Assembly (NCBI GenBank): GCA_035048815.1
Contig: JAUCBN010000037.1
Coordinates: 11,126,001 to 11,190,000 of the forward strand
Length of the DNA: 64,000 nt
Source: Abelmoschus esculentus
Taxonomy: Eukaryota > Streptophyta > Magnoliopsida > Malvales > Malvaceae
Direction of reading: 5' to 3'
In this document: in pieces, positions 10,131-23,540 of the stretch
Layout: the number at the start of each line of letters is the position of its first letter
How positions within the stretch are numbered: position 1 is the stretch's first letter
The notes under the pieces: model-generated
What the model was told of the DNA's origin: nothing
Databases searched by the model: none
Seen by the model: the letters and a program-made list of their open reading frames with translations, nothing else
Made by a program: the position numbers and the translations under genes

Positions 10131-11879
10131 TTATATGTAACATCCCGAATTTGGGTCTAAAAGTTTTAGGCTTAGTTCGGGAGATTCGATTTGGGTCGAA
10201 TCAAATTTTCTAGATTCACTAATTTCGGGTAATTAAAAATATTAATATTTTAATCGGGTGAATAATAAATTCTGAAAAAAGGTTTTAAAAATGTTTAAAT
10301 AGTTTAATATGTCTAATGTAAGGTTAATTGAGTTTTAATTTACTTTAATTAAGTGGAATTTCTATTTTAGTGACTAAAATGTAATATTTGAAAAGTTAGT
10401 GGCAAAATCGGAAAATTTTCAAAGTTGGTATATAATGACTAAATTGAAAAGTAAGCCAAAGTTAGAATCCTTAGATGGAAATTAACCCAAAATGTTTTAA
10501 TTAGAGATCTTTCACCAAAATTGGTTTTAATTGACGGTTAATGACATTTTCCTATTTCACTCAATTTTCCATCATTTTTCTCTCTAATTTTCTCTCTATG
10601 ATTTTTCAAATGTCTTTGCTGAATTCTTCTCCACTTTTATCAAGATTCATATCATTTTAATCATTATTTCATCCTCATCAAAACCTCTCAATTTGTTTTA
10701 CAAAATCCAAAGCCAATTTCAAGAAAAAATCAAGAGAAGAATTCACGTCAATTTTGGTGGGAGTATCTTAAAGGTAATTTCATGTTTCCTCTTCAATTCT
10801 AAGGTTCTTTATTTGATACTCCCAATCTATTGACTTACTAATCATCAATCTTAACTTGATTTTTTGTTTTAATTCAAGATTTTGGAGTTTTAAAGGATTT
10901 TCAAGAAAAATACATTAGATCTGATTAAGGCTGTAATTAGGATGAATTTCTATGAATTTATACTTAATTGGATAGGTAAATGAGTTATTTAGTGATCTTA
11001 TATAGTTTTAATCCTGGAATAAATAAATCGGTGTTGTTAGAAGTGGTTTTCGGGTGGTTTTATGGGTTATTTTTGATGCTTTGTTTGTACTGGAGGTATA
11101 AGGAAGGTTTGAATGTGTTTTTAGTTCATATTTGATGAGGTTTAGGAGTTAGATTCGTTAGGTTAGTGGTTGGTGTAGTTTTTGGACGTTTCAGCTTAGT
11201 TTTTGGCTTTTTCGGCTTGGTTTTCGGTGGAGTGGGTTGAGGTTTAGTGTTGCTGTTGTGTTGAACATATTTTAATGTGTATATGATATGTTTTATGATA
11301 TAGAGGAGGTCCAAGAAGACTCTTGAGTGGCTGGTGCATTGGCGTTATCGTTGGAGCATCGACGAAGGCTTGTTTTGCTTGTCAATGAGTGAAATTGGGT
11401 TAAAAGCGGTTCGTAAAGGTTTGGTTACGTTTTGGGGATTATGAAATAGTGTAAAAGCTTTCCATAGTTCAAGAGTAAGTGATTTCTATGGTTTTGGAAG
11501 TGGTTCATATGATTTGACTATATTGCAATAGCCTTGTGGAAGATGTTTTCATAGAAATGTTTTGAATGCATAAATTGGATTTTTGAAATGATGCATGCAT
11601 GTGTTAGCTGCTGTAAATGCATGATTTAGAATGGTATTCATGGCTTTTGAAAGCATGAGAATGATTTGGAACAAAATATGGTTAATTGTCTTACCTTTGA
11701 TTAAGCCGTTGAGCATGATTTTGGGTTCCTTTGATGGACATATTGTGAATGCATTGTTAAACAAAAAGTTACCATGCATGATAGAAATGATATTGGCTTA
11801 GTAACACTAATTATAGTTACGAATACAAATGACATGTCATTAGGATAAAGTGCACTATAAATATTATGAAAATATTGAT

Positions 11880-12065
11880 GTTGCCTACACGTAAACAAGG
11901 GTGACTTTGTGTCTGACCATGCGTGTAGTGCTTGCCTCTATGTAAACAAGGGTGACTTAGTGTCCGATTGTGCATATAGATGACCCTACGTAGACAAGGG
12001 TGGCTTTGTGTCCGACCGTGCGTGGTAGGATAACATGTATACAAGCACTTTGTGTCCAACTGATG
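11880..12065 (+). repeat. ~55 bp tandem repeat inside LTR A1
   Basis: Three to four copies of a unit containing ACAAGGGTGACTTTGTGTC and CGACCGTGCGT. The same block recurs in LTR A2 at 22460-22650, so it is a fixed part of the family's LTR. Confidence 0.8.
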
Positions 12066-12741
12066 CATGTTGAGACCAAGTGTCTCTAATTGTGGTATAA
12101 GGAATCCGTGTATTCGGTGAGCTTAAGGTTCACAACAAGTTGTCGCTTAAACGCCAATATGCATGAATCATGAATTTATTTGAGTATGAATATGAGCATG
12201 ATTTGTTTAAGCATACTTTTGACTTAGCAAAAAGGGTTACGAATTGTGGTTTTAAATTGATTTTAAATGTTGAATTGATGAACTTGTATTTAGAGCTATC
12301 TCACTAAGCATGTTTTGCTTAAGCTCTCTTTTCATCTTTGCAAAGAAGTAAAGGCTTTCGGGACAGCATTTGGAGCAAGTGGTCCAAAGACAAAATAAAT
12401 AGGACTTGGCAATGTGTAAACCATTTCTTTTAAGAGTGTGTTTCTGAATTGGCAAAAAGAATTATAAAAGTGACCTATAAACGTGTTTTTCTTGTTGATT
12501 TGATGGATTGGTATGTTGTTGTGTATGCTTGAAGCATACTTGTTCTTGAGTAGTTGTGAGAATTGTGTAAGGCTAGAAAGTATGCTTATAAATGTTTGTG
12601 ATGGTCGTAATGGTTATATTTGGTCGTCTAAATTGCTCTAGGTGCTTAGAAATTATGCATATAGTTGGTGGTGATATAGGATCGTGTCTTCAATGAGTTA
12701 AATATACTTGAAAGAGCTTATTTTGTGTTTCTAGGCACAGG

Positions 12742-12950
12742 TTTATCGATACAAATAGAACTGGTATCGATACCCAAGGCTAAACAAGCCAAGGTTTCGA
12801 AACCAGGGAGTTCAGTTTCGATACCTGAACCTCACTAGACACTGAAGTTCCAAAACAATTAAGAGGTTGTTTCGAAACCTCTGTCTTTTGGCAGTTAATA
12901 TCGTTAATGTCACGTTAGTGTTTCGATACAGGGCTCAGTTTTATCGATAC
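12742..12950. repeat. TATCGATA / TTTCGAAA palindrome cluster in LTR A1
   Basis: Perfect TATCGATA at 12744-12751, 12765-12772 and 12942-12949, with GGTTTCGAAACC near 12793 and GTTTCGAAACC near 12870. Role unknown. Confidence 0.7.
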
Positions 12951-13634
12951 ACCAGGTCTGTGTTGAGTTGTTAGTTGGTCGGATATGCATTTTTGTCCCG
13001 AGAATCTTCTACGTTTATTTGAGAATATCAAGGATGCTAGTTTAGTTTGAAATTCCATGTATAAGCATTGAATTGACTTAATTTCATGTTTGCTGACTTA
13101 ATTTGGATCTAGTCCTTGGAAATTAATAGTTTTGCTTTTTGGTCCCTAATTAGTGATGCATGTAATTGATGATATTCGAATGCTTAGTTTGGTTTATAAT
13201 TAGTCATGAGTGCTCATTATACGTTTAATTGAACCTTGACAGAATGAACTTCTATCTTTTAATAGAATTTAAAATGTTCATGTTTTTTCCTTAAGTTACT
13301 CATGTGTTTCACCGGGTGCTCAACTATGGTTGGTTTGCTTCCGTGTTTGTTTTACATGAAATCGTCACGCGTAGGAACTTAATTATGCATTTAGAAAAAA
13401 AAGTATAATGTTTCAGGGTTGTTTATCGGATCAGACCTTCACGTGTTTGGTTAGGTATTTCCCGTGTAACCCATTAGAGTTGGTTCCGTCTAGGCCGAGC
13501 TAAGGGGGTTATATTATAATCGTTGAGAGGTTTTAAAAAATTGTATCTAAATAAATAACAAAATCGTACAAAACTGTTATAAATTATTTTGGGTGTAAAC
13601 TTAGTCGATGATGAGTCAGTTTAGTTAATGCTAG

Positions 13635-13988
13635 TGTCACGGGTCGCGAGTTAAGGTTCGAGTCATTGGCATAATGAGATGCACAAAAGGATCGAAGAAG
13701 AAGTTTGGGTCTAAAAAGACCACCAGACTGATACGATCCATGAGAATATTTCTTGAACGTTTATCCATTTAACCTATGTGAACGTACCATGTGAACATAG
13801 GAGATTCTTATCATAGTTATTTGGGAATATTCCTAGAATTATGCCTTGTTATTAGGATAAGGTTGTATTTAGGTCGTTGATGTAAATTCATAGTGAACGT
13901 TAGATATAATGAGACTTAACTATAAATAGAGACTTTCCCACCTTGTTTTGTATAATCCATCTCATTTTTATTCTTTTAGTAATAAAAG
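13635..13988 (+). mobile_element. Element F, 5' LTR, left part
   Basis: Starts TGTCACGGGTCGCGAG. A TATA box, TATAAATAG, lies at 13921-13929, and the LTR is cut at 13988 by insertion of D (TSD AAAAG at 13984-13988). It resumes at 62709 and probably ends near 62927, giving a ~573 bp LTR. I saw no target duplication for F. The 116 bp between A1 and F hold nothing recognised. Confidence 0.6.
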
Positions 13989-16119
13989 TGTAACACCTGA
14001 CCCGGTGCCACATTGGGCTTCCAGCCCAAAACCTGTAGTTCAAAAATTCGGTTCCAAGACCAAGTAAAAACAGTTCAAGATCAAATAAAATCATAACATA
14101 CCAAAGATTTCAAATCCAAATGTGACATGATCCAATATTTAAAACATTACGGAGCTCCAAAATATTATAAACCCATTTAAAACATTCGACCCAAATAAAT
14201 AAACAGAGTTACAAATACATATAGGGTTTGACAAAGTACTAGCCCACTGCATAAAATCATTGTACTCTGACACAAATTGATGCTGAAATCCAAACCTTGA
14301 TAGTGCTCCATAGAACCGACTTCACCTCACCTATGCACGAAAACACATTTCGAACGCTGAGGTACAAAAGCTAAGTGGGTACGCCACAACTCGGCCCAAA
14401 ATCAAGCATATCATAAGCAGTAAAACAAAACATATAAATATCGTGCATGATATGATGGTCTAGCATGCTTGCCTATCACATGACATAAATGTAATGTATA
14501 TTATCGCACACAACATATACATGTCACATCGAAGCACACAAAAGTGAGGCCCGCATCCACACAACATCGGGATCCTACACTCAGAATTGAGGCCACCCTT
14601 AAATTCTATGCTCGGAATGTTACATCGAGCATCTTCTAACGAGGCTGCCCTACCAATCCTATGTTCGGAATGTTACATCGAACACCTTTGAAAGAGGTCG
14701 CCCAACATTCGGAATAAAAGTCTTCAATACATCACCTGTAATATTATATCAGATGGCCTTCGACGTGTTGTATAACTTTTGGATATCCGGATTTCTATCA
14801 AACAAGGACTCAACACACACAAGTGATCCACCTAGGACCTCCACATCAAAACGTATCAAGACTTAACATATCTTAGTCTTTCAAGGTTAATATCTTCAAT
14901 ATTGTTTTAATAATTCATTTCATTATTTTTAAGATTCATAAGGACCTTTAATTACAATTACCGAACCTCATTCTCCACGTTACTTATGCAAGATTTCGCA
15001 GGGGTTTCGATATTCCCTATGTGGGGTATCGAAACACCCTGTATCGATACCCTTACCAAAAGGGCATCGAAACACCAGGTATCGATACTGGTACCGATAC
15101 ACTTTGACCAACTTTAAGGTCAACTAAGGAGGACTTTATCGATTCGATACTGGTATCGAATCGGAGATGCCACTGTAAGTCCTCGTATTGAAACACAGGC
15201 AAGGCGTTTCGAAACACATGCCCATCTAGCCTATTTTTCCCGGTATCGATACCCCCTGCATGAACCTGTAGAATTGGACCTGGAAATTCTTAAGAACCCT
15301 TCCCAAATTTTATCTATGGTTTGAAATCATTTCTACATGTTCATGGAAGTGTTTAAGGCGTGTTTTAGTAATTTTCAACATAAAACTCGGCATATTACAA
15401 GATTCATCATTAATGACTCCAAAGCTTAAAGACCAAGCATTCATGCACAGAATCTACATGTCATGCATACTACCATGAAGTGAATGATAAAGAGAAGAGT
15501 TGAGAGTAGAAACTTCTTGCAAAACAGCAACCAAAACCCGAACTCACTCCTTCAAGCTTTTCCCTTCGTCCAAGCTTTGTGATGAAGCTCCCACTTCCTT
15601 CTCTACAAGAAAGGGATTAAAACCAACTCTTAGACACCACCAGGGATGTTTTTAACTCTCAAAAACATAAAGAAAACATAAAAAACAACTCTCAAAACAC
15701 CCAAACTCAGACTTCCTTCCTCAACCTCACAACCCACCTTTTTCCACCAAAACTATCCATTCTTACCTTGTTTTGTAGATCCTTTGGTGCTCAACAACTT
15801 ACTCTCAAGCTTCTAAACGAGAAACATAACCCACAACAACAAGATTACTCCTTTAACTTCTTGTTGGGATGAAAGAAAAGATGGGGAAAAGGATAGTAAT
15901 GGTGACTTCACCATTTCTTTTTCTGCAGAGAAAATAACAACACCCCCTCTTTTTCTCAACATGCATAAAGGCCAAACTAACCTTTACTAAAACCTCTCTA
16001 ACCCAACAACACTTAAGCCCAACCAAACTAGCAGCCCAACAAAGCCTAAAACCTCACAACTCGGGGCCCAAACTCTCGGGTTAACCCAGCACACGAATTC
16101 GAAAATCTAGGTCGTTACA
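13989..16119 (-). repeat. Element D, 3' LTR (2131 bp)
   Basis: Begins (plus strand) TGTAACACCTGACCC and ends GGTCGTTACA. It abuts a polypurine tract, read on the plus strand as ACTCTCCCCTCCT at 16120-16132. It contains a ~70 bp imperfect tandem repeat with ATGTTACATCGA (14590-14760) and a TATCGATA cluster (15001-15251). It carries ~190 bp (about 14003-14195) absent from the 5' LTR copy. No gene. Confidence 0.85.
15001..15251. repeat. TATCGATA / TTTCGAAA palindrome cluster in D 3' LTR
   Basis: TATCGATA at 15042-15049, 15080-15087 and 15244-15251, GTTTCGAAACAC near 15207, plus one-base variants (GGTACCGATAC, GATTCGATAC). Matched in the D 5' LTR at 61560-61823. Confidence 0.7.
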
Positions 16120-19100
16120 ACTCTCCCCTCCTAAAAGAAAATTTCATCCTCGAAATTTACCTATCAGGAAGAGATGAGGATACTGAGCTCTCATGCCCTT
16201 TTCCGCTTCCCACATTGCTTCTTCGATCCCATGGTTCCTCCACAACACTTTTACCAAAGGTATGCACTTGTTCTGAAGCTCTTTCACTCCTCTGTCTAAG
16301 ATTTCGATAACCTTTTCTCGTAATTCAACTCCGTATTGACTTCGATTTCCTCAAGCTGAACCACATGCGAAGGATCAGAACGATAACGCCTCAACATAGA
16401 CACGTGGAATACATCATGTATACGTGCTAACTCCGGAGGTAATGCTAGCCGATAAGCTATCGGTCCAACCCTCTAAAGAACCTCATAAGTTCCGATATAC
16501 CTTGGACTCAACTTTCCCTTGCGACCAAACCAGATGATCTATTTCCATGGAGATACCCTTAGAAACACTTTTTCTTCAAGCTCATCGGCTTGAATAACCC
16601 ATATGGCATCATGTTTGAATAACGTCATTGGCAACCCGGTGACGAAGTCCATGGTCACACGATCCCACTTCCAATGTGAAATCTGGATAGGCTGAAGCAA
16701 ACCTGAAGTAACCTGATGTTGCCCTTTTACTTGCTGACATGCTAGACATTTGGTCATAAACTCTGAAACATCCCTTTTCATACACGGCGACGAAAAGAAA
16801 GGACGACGATCCTGATATATCTTGTTACTACCCGGATGAACAGAAAATAGAATACGGTGAGCTTCTCTCAAGATACAATCCCTCAGATCCTCTAAAGCTG
16901 AAACACACAACCGACCTTGAAAGTATAAGAATCCATCATTCCGTACCTCAAAGTCAGACGTCTCACCTCTCTGAACAACCTCTAACTAAGCTACCAACTC
17001 CTCGTCTAACACATGTGCTCACTTTATTTCTTGGACAAGCGTGGTCTCCACACGTAACTCTTCTAAAAGACCTCCATAATCGGTCATCCTCAACCGAGCA
17101 AACAGAGCTCTCAAGTCCAACATGGACTTAAGACTTAAGGCATCGACGACCATATTCGCCTTGATGGGATGATACTCTATGACGCAGTCATAGTCCTTTA
17201 ACTACTCTATCCATCGACGTTGTCTCAGATTCAAATCTTTCTAAGTAAGCGGATACTTCAGACTCTTATGGTCGGTGTAGATGTAGCATTTCTCCCCATA
17301 GAGATAATACCTCTATATCTTCAAAGCGAAGATAACTGCTGCAAGCTCAAGATCATGCATAGGATAGTTCCTCTCATGGGGTTTTAATTGTCTTGAGGCG
17401 TAAGCAACCACCTTACCCTCTTGCATAAGCACACATCCTAACCCATTCAAGGAAGCATCACTAAACACCACATAATCTTTTTCCGGTTCCGGTTGCGTCA
17501 AGATCAGTGCCTTTGTAAGATAAACTTTCAACTGTTCAAAACTCTGCTATTTTCTCTCATTCCACGCAAACGAAACACTTTTCTGAAGCAACTTGTTTAA
17601 CATTACCGCTATGATCGAAAAACATTTAACGAACCTCCTATAGTATCCATCAAGTCCAAGAAAACTACGGACTTTCGATACATTCCTTGGTGGTTTGCAC
17701 TCCAATACCGCTTGGATTTTCTAGGGATCTACTCGGATTCCATCCGTTACGATTATGTGGCCAAGAAACGCCACCTCAGACAACCAGAACTCGCACTAAC
17801 TGAACTTGGTGTACAAACAACTATCCCTCAACACTTGAAGAACCACTCTTAGGTGATAGTCATGCTCCTCCTCTGAGCGTGAATACACCAAGATTTCGTC
17901 AACGAAAACAACCAGAAACTGATCTAGATTCGGTTAAAAGATCTGGTTCATCAAGTCCATAAAATCCGCAAGTGCATTTGTGAGACCAAACGACGTCACT
18001 AAGAACTCATAATGTTCGTACCACGTCTTAAAAACGATCTTTTGGACATCCTCTTCTACCACTTTCAATTGATAGTACCCTGATCTCAGATCGATCATAG
18101 AAAACACATGGGCACCTCTTAACTGGTCAGGTCATCGATCCTAAGCAAAAGGTAACGATTCTTGATCATGACCTTATTGAGCTGACAATAATAGATGCAC
18201 ATCCTCATCGATCTGTCCTTCTTCTTGACAAACAAAATCGGTGACACACTCGGTTTGGTAAAACCTCTCTCAAGTAACCCCTAGATCTATTGCTTCAACT
18301 CTCTCATCTTCGTCAGTGCCATATGATAAGGTTCTATGTACATCGGTACAGTACCCGACAACACCTCTATATGGAACTCTAACTCACGATCGGGAGGTAA
18401 ACCAGGAAACTCTTCCAGAAACACATCGGGATACTCAAAAATTGTTCTCAAACTCTTTAAAGCTGGATTTTCAACACTCACATCCACCATATGAGCTAAG
18501 AAAGCCTCATAACCCTACTGGATCAACCTCTGAGATACTAAAGCTGACACAACATTCGGTAAACACGAGTTCCTCTCACCCCTAACAACAAGCTTTGAAC
18601 CATCAGCTACTCGGAGCTTCAAAATTTTAGATCTGCACCCCAAACTCGCATTTTGTTTGAGCAACCAATCTATCCCAAGGATTGCGTCGAACTCCTGAAA
18701 TGGTAAGACCATAAGATCGGCCGAGAAGATAGAACCTTTCACCTAGATCGAAAACCTCCGATATACCTTATCCACCAACACATCTAAACCCAACGGGCTT
18801 GTCACACGGATTCCTATTCTAGATCATCTACTAGTAACCCCCACTATTGCGATATCCCACTACGGATATACGATTTTGTAGATCCTGAATCCACAAGAGC
18901 AACTATAGGGACAGAAAACAAATTGAATGTACCTGAGATCACATCTGTCGCAGCACAGTCTTCCTGTGCTCTCATTGCATATTGTCTCGTCGGTGCCCTG
19001 GCAGTGCACTAAAAGGTGCCTCCTGAAGCATGGCTAGCTCCGTCACAAGAGATAACACGACCCCTCTAGGCTTGAAACACGGTCTTCTGAGTCTGACCTG

Positions 19101-19308
19101 GTGGTGACGTCACAACCTCTAGATAATCTCTCACAAGACGATCCAGTGACCCACACTGAAAACAAGCTCTATCATTTCCCTAACACTCTCCCAGGTGGCT
19201 CCGACCACAACGTCTACAAGTTTGAACACTGGCACTCCTTTGTAAACTCTCAAGGCCCCGTAGAAGAAGACACAGATTGCCTCCTACGCCCCACAGACTC
19301 TAATCTCG
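16120..19308 (-). pseudogene. Element D, gag C-terminus and pol (degenerate)
   Basis: Minus-strand remnant. Reading from 19308 down: two zinc knuckles at about 19225-19120 (CRRCGRSHLGEC and CFQCGSLDR); protease region 18742-18515 with FDAILGIDWL; start of RT at about 18490-18290 (FPGLPPDRELEFHIEVLSG); degenerate RT to about 17540; RNase H 17531-17313 with FSDASLNGLGCVLMQEGKVV; integrase HHCC domain 16910-16690 with CLACQQVKGQ. The integrase core is largely missing: HDAIWVI runs straight into DELEEKVFLRVSPWK, joining the first strand of the core to the GPY/F module. A chromodomain-like tail (VLWRNHG..EEAMWE) lies at about 16200. Many stops and frameshifts; not functional. Confidence 0.85.
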
Positions 19309-19313
19309 GGTTC

Positions 19314-20680
19314 TATAATACCCTACAACCGGGTTAGTAGAACGATTCGAATAGCTCATATATTAAATTAAATAATGTGTTACTTGGATTAAAGGTAAAA
19401 GACTAAATTAAATTAGATGAGAAATGTGGAGGTTGCATGGTAAATATACTAATTCCCTAGACTACCCTTCTTAAATAATTAAGCTTAGTTATAACTAAAG
19501 GGGCAAGATGGACAATTCACACAATTAATGAGAAAAAAAGAAAAAAGATTGTCATCTTCCCTCCCCCACCCCATTCTCACGAGAGTTAAAAAAAACGGGA
19601 GAGAACTCAAAAATCCTTCTTCTTCCTTCATTGCTCCATCACCATAGCTAAAAGAAGGGAATCTTGAAGCTTTGCATGGTTAGGCAATTGGCTTAGGAAA
19701 CCATATTCCATTAGCTAGGTAAGTTCTCTCCATAACCAAAAATTTTGGGGGTTTTGAGTTTTTGGATTTCGAATGCTATAAGATTTTTTTTATGTTAGAT
19801 TAGGGTGTTAGAAGCCTAAACTAAAGATAGTATTTGTTGGGTTATGAATCTTTGAAGCATGAACACTAAATTAGGGTTTGGAACTTAGATTTTTATAAAT
19901 GTCATATATGTGTTAAATGATTCGAATAGTGATAAAATTGGGGATTACTTGATGTTAGTTTCGGTTTTAGAATGCTGGAAAATCATGAGATTAAGTGGAG
20001 TTATGAATTAAAGTCTTGGAATTAAAACTATTAAAAAATTTGCCAAGAAAGACAATTCCGGGTAGCACTTTCGGGAAAATTCCCTAGATCACATTTGAAG
20101 GATTTAGGAGCTGAAATTTTGCAGTAGAATACTCCCATATATATTGTTTAAGGGAAAATTTACGTAACCTCGATCGGAATTTTGTAGAGAAAGTTATAAG
20201 CTATTCCGTAAGGGCTATCCGAACAGCCCCGAATCTGGACAGGTCTGTTTCGAATGAATTCTGGTACTGATCGGGAAAGAATTAAAATGTAAGGTTAAAT
20301 TTTCCTTGTAGATAATCTTCTTAGCTTTCTAACGATATAAAGTAAGCTCGATTCGGATATGGAATCTAGGAGTTATGATCGAATTACAAAAGAGTAGCAA
20401 AGCTGTCCCTAAAGAACAAATGTGCATGTTACATTAGTTAAACCTTAAGTTCACTCGAATTAAGTGATTATGATACATTCTAATGAATGTATATTTGTAT
20501 ATGGATTACTAGATAACCAAAGAGAAGAAAATATCAAAGAAGAAGAAAGGCTCGAGCAAGCTAGAAAAAGGGGCAAAGGGATCACGATCTACAACCCTTA
20601 ATTGCTTGGAACCATTTGTGAGTGTGGCAAACCTTAGGGTTAGGACTAGGTCCTAACCATCTCTTTTGTTAATTGATTTT
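19314..20680 (+). repeat. Element B, 5' LTR, first part
   Basis: Aligns with 44143-45510 of the 3' LTR. It ends at AATTGATTTT, where LTR A2 begins. The LTR is non-coding; recognisable shared words include CCGGGTTAGTAGAACGATTC at its start. Confidence 0.85.
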
Positions 20681-22459
20681 TGTAACATCCCGGTTTTGGG
20701 GTTAGTAGTTTGAGTGTTAGTTGGGGGAATTCGATTCGGGTCGAATCGGATTCCTAGGGTTCGTTATTCCAGGAAAAATTAAAAATAATAATATTTTAAT
20801 TGGATAAGTAATAATTTTGTGAAGTGGTTCTAAAAATATTAAAAAGGTGTTTTAAAGTTAAAGGAATATTATTTGAACTTTAATTTGATTTTTAATTGGG
20901 TTTAATTTTGTGCTAATGACTAAATTGTAATTTTGGAAAAGTTTTGGGGATTTAATTAGTAATTTACGGCAAAAAGGATTTTTAGCGACTATATTGGGAA
21001 GTAAGCCATACTTAGAATCCTTAGAGGGCCATAAACCCAATTTATTTTTAATTAATGATTTATCCACCAAAATTGTTTTTAAATTGTTTTATTTAGATGA
21101 CAACTTTATTTTCTTTTGTAACTTCCCATTTTCTCATCTTTTCTCTCATTTTCTCTCCATCTTCTTCTTCTTCAAATTTCTTCAATTACTTGCTGATTTC
21201 TTCATCATTTTCTACAAGATTTACTTCATTTTATTCATCCTTCCATTTTTTACAAAACCTACTCATCAATTTTGCAAAAATCAACATCATTTTCAAGGAA
21301 ATCAAGGAAGGCTTTCTCATCTTTTTGGTGGATTTAATCTCAAAGGTAATAATTTGATTTCTAATCTTTTTCTAAAGTTCTTTATTGAAGTTCCCAAGTA
21401 TTGGCTTGCTAGTTAACAATTGAGATTTTATTTTGTGTTTTTAATTCAAGATCTATGAGTTTTGTGATGGTTTTTGTGAAATCTTTTGAGATCTAAATTG
21501 ATGCTAGATTTAGGTTGATTTAATTATGATATTAGGTCAATTAAATGATTGATTGAGTTTTGAAATGGGTTAATATCAAATTAATCCCGGAATAATGCAA
21601 TCGGTGGTGTTTTAAGGTGGTTTTAGGTTGTTTTAGGGGCTGTTTTAGGTGTTCTTGTGTTGCTGGAGGTATAAGGATGGTTTGGAAGTGTTTTTGGTTC
21701 ATAATTGAGGTGGATTAGTTGATAGACTCATTAGGTTTTGGGCTGATGTTGTTTCGGATGCGTTTCAGCTTAGTTTTCGGTCTTTTCGGCTAGGTTTTCG
21801 ATGGTTTTGTGAAGGTGTAATGTGGCTGCTGTTTTGAGCATGTTGTGATGTGAATATACTATGTTTTTAATATTGTAGAGGTAGTGCAAGATGGTGCATA
21901 AGTGGCTGGTGCGTTGTCGTTGTCGTCGGAGCATCGGCGAGGCCTCGTTTCGCATGTCAGTGAGTGATTTTGGGTTTAAAGTGAATCGCATTGGTTCAGT
22001 TCTGTTTTGGGGACTATGGAATAGTGTGAAAACTTTCCATAGTTCAAGAGTAAGTGTTTTAAATGGTGTTGATGCATTATCTCGAGTTTCGACTATTTTC
22101 GGTAACGACATATATGTGAACAATGATTCAATATGATTTTGGAATTGCATATATTTGATTTTGAAATGATGCATGCATGTGTTAATTGCTGAAAATGCAT
22201 GGTTTATTAAGGCATTCATGGCTTATGTAAGCATGAAAAAGAATTTGGAATATGATGAGGTTATTTACCCTATGTTGATAAAGCCGTTGAGCATGATTTT
22301 AGTTCACATGATGAACATTTAATGAGTGCATTATGAGCAGCAAGTTAACATGCATGATTGGAATTGATATTGGTTTAGTGACACTAACCTTAGATTCGAA
22401 TACAAATGACATGTCATTAGGATTGAGTGCACTATAAAAATAATGAGGATAATGATGAT

Positions 22460-22650
22460 GCCTACACGTAAACAAGGGTGACTTTGTGTCCGATCGTGCG
22501 TGTAGAGCTTGCCTATATGTAAACAAGGGTGACTTTGTGTCCGACCGTGCATATAGTTGACCCACGCGTAAACAAGGGAGACTTTGTGTCCGACCATGCG
22601 TAGTGGGGGTAACATGTATACAAGGGTGACTATGTGTCCGACCGATGCAT
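22460..22650 (+). repeat. ~55 bp tandem repeat inside LTR A2
   Basis: Four copies around GTAAACAAGGGTGACTTTGT and GTCCGACCGTGC, the same block as at 11880-12065 in A1. Confidence 0.8.
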
Positions 22651-23357
22651 GTTGAGACCAAGTGTCTCCAATTATGGAAAAAGGAATCCGAGTATTCGGT
22701 GAACTAAAAGTTCATATTAAGTGATCACTAGAAAGCCAATATGCATATATGAAATGGAATGATATATTTGTGCATGATACATGAAATGATTTGACATTGT
22801 TGATAAGCATGATTTGGTTTTACATATTTCAAATAAGCATGAAGAATGCAAGTATGACTTTATAAATGATTTTGAACTTGTTTAGAGCTTCCTCACTAAG
22901 CATGTTGTGCTTAAGCTCTCTCTTTTCATACTTGCAGAAAAATAGTGATATTCGAGGCTACGTTTGGAGCAAGGGAAACAAGGGGAAGGCTATCTCAATT
23001 TTGGTATGTTTTTGGCAAATAACTTGGGGCTTGGCAATGCGTAAATCAAACCCATGTGAAGTGTGTGACTTTTGCTTTGGTTAATGTTGTAATAAGACCT
23101 ATAATGTTTTGGATTGTTAATTGATGGACTATGGTGTTGTTGGATTGTTGAAGTATGTACATGCATGAACAATTTTGATTTTAAATCATATTTTAGGAAG
23201 CATGCCTATAGATTGTTCGGGATCTTTGATGAGATAAATGTGTGTTTTAAATTGTTCTTTATGCTTAAGAAATTATGCATATAGTTAGGGGTGATCAATG
23301 GTTATGTTTGAATGGGTGGAATTAACTTAGAATGTTCAAACTTGTTAAATTGCATAG

Positions 23358-23540
23358 GGGGTATCGATACCTCTAGTAAGGGTTTCGATACCCAATGCTT
23401 GATTTGGGGTGGTACCGAAGCATGGTTCGATGCAATTACCCCACTGGACGCTTGGGTATCGATACCACCCATGGGGGTATCGATACCAATAACCTTCGAA
23501 GTGCAATAAGTCTAGTCCCACGATAGGGTATCGATACCCC
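23358..23540. repeat. TATCGATA palindrome cluster in LTR A2
   Basis: TATCGATA at 23362-23369, 23457-23464, 23478-23485 and 23529-23536, mostly as GGGTATCGATACC, plus GGTTTCGATACCC near 23380. Lies 570-750 bp before the LTR end. Confidence 0.75.

Larger units (their letters stand above)
10136..13513 (+). mobile_element. Solo LTR A1 (Gypsy, A family, ~3.4 kb)
   Basis: Starts TGTAACATCCCG and ends CTAAGGGGGTTATA, matching the full A2 LTR (20681-24106) along its length. It is flanked by the 5 bp target duplication TTATA at 10131-10135 and 13514-13518. No PBS, gag or pol follows, so it is a solo LTR left by LTR-LTR recombination. The 3' terminal GTTATA has one change from the family GTTACA. Inside are a ~55 bp tandem repeat (11880-12065) and a TATCGATA cluster (12742-12950). 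It holds no gene. Confidence 0.9.

Noticed and set aside
18316..19337. Plus-strand frames (78-89 codons) in the D pol region
   Set aside because: Opposite-strand shadows of the degenerate protease and zinc-knuckle coding sequence.
21097..21416. Ser/Phe-rich frames in LTR A2 as a small gene
   Set aside because: Lies within an LTR, overlaps in two frames with biased TTC/TTT runs, and is not conserved as a frame in A1.
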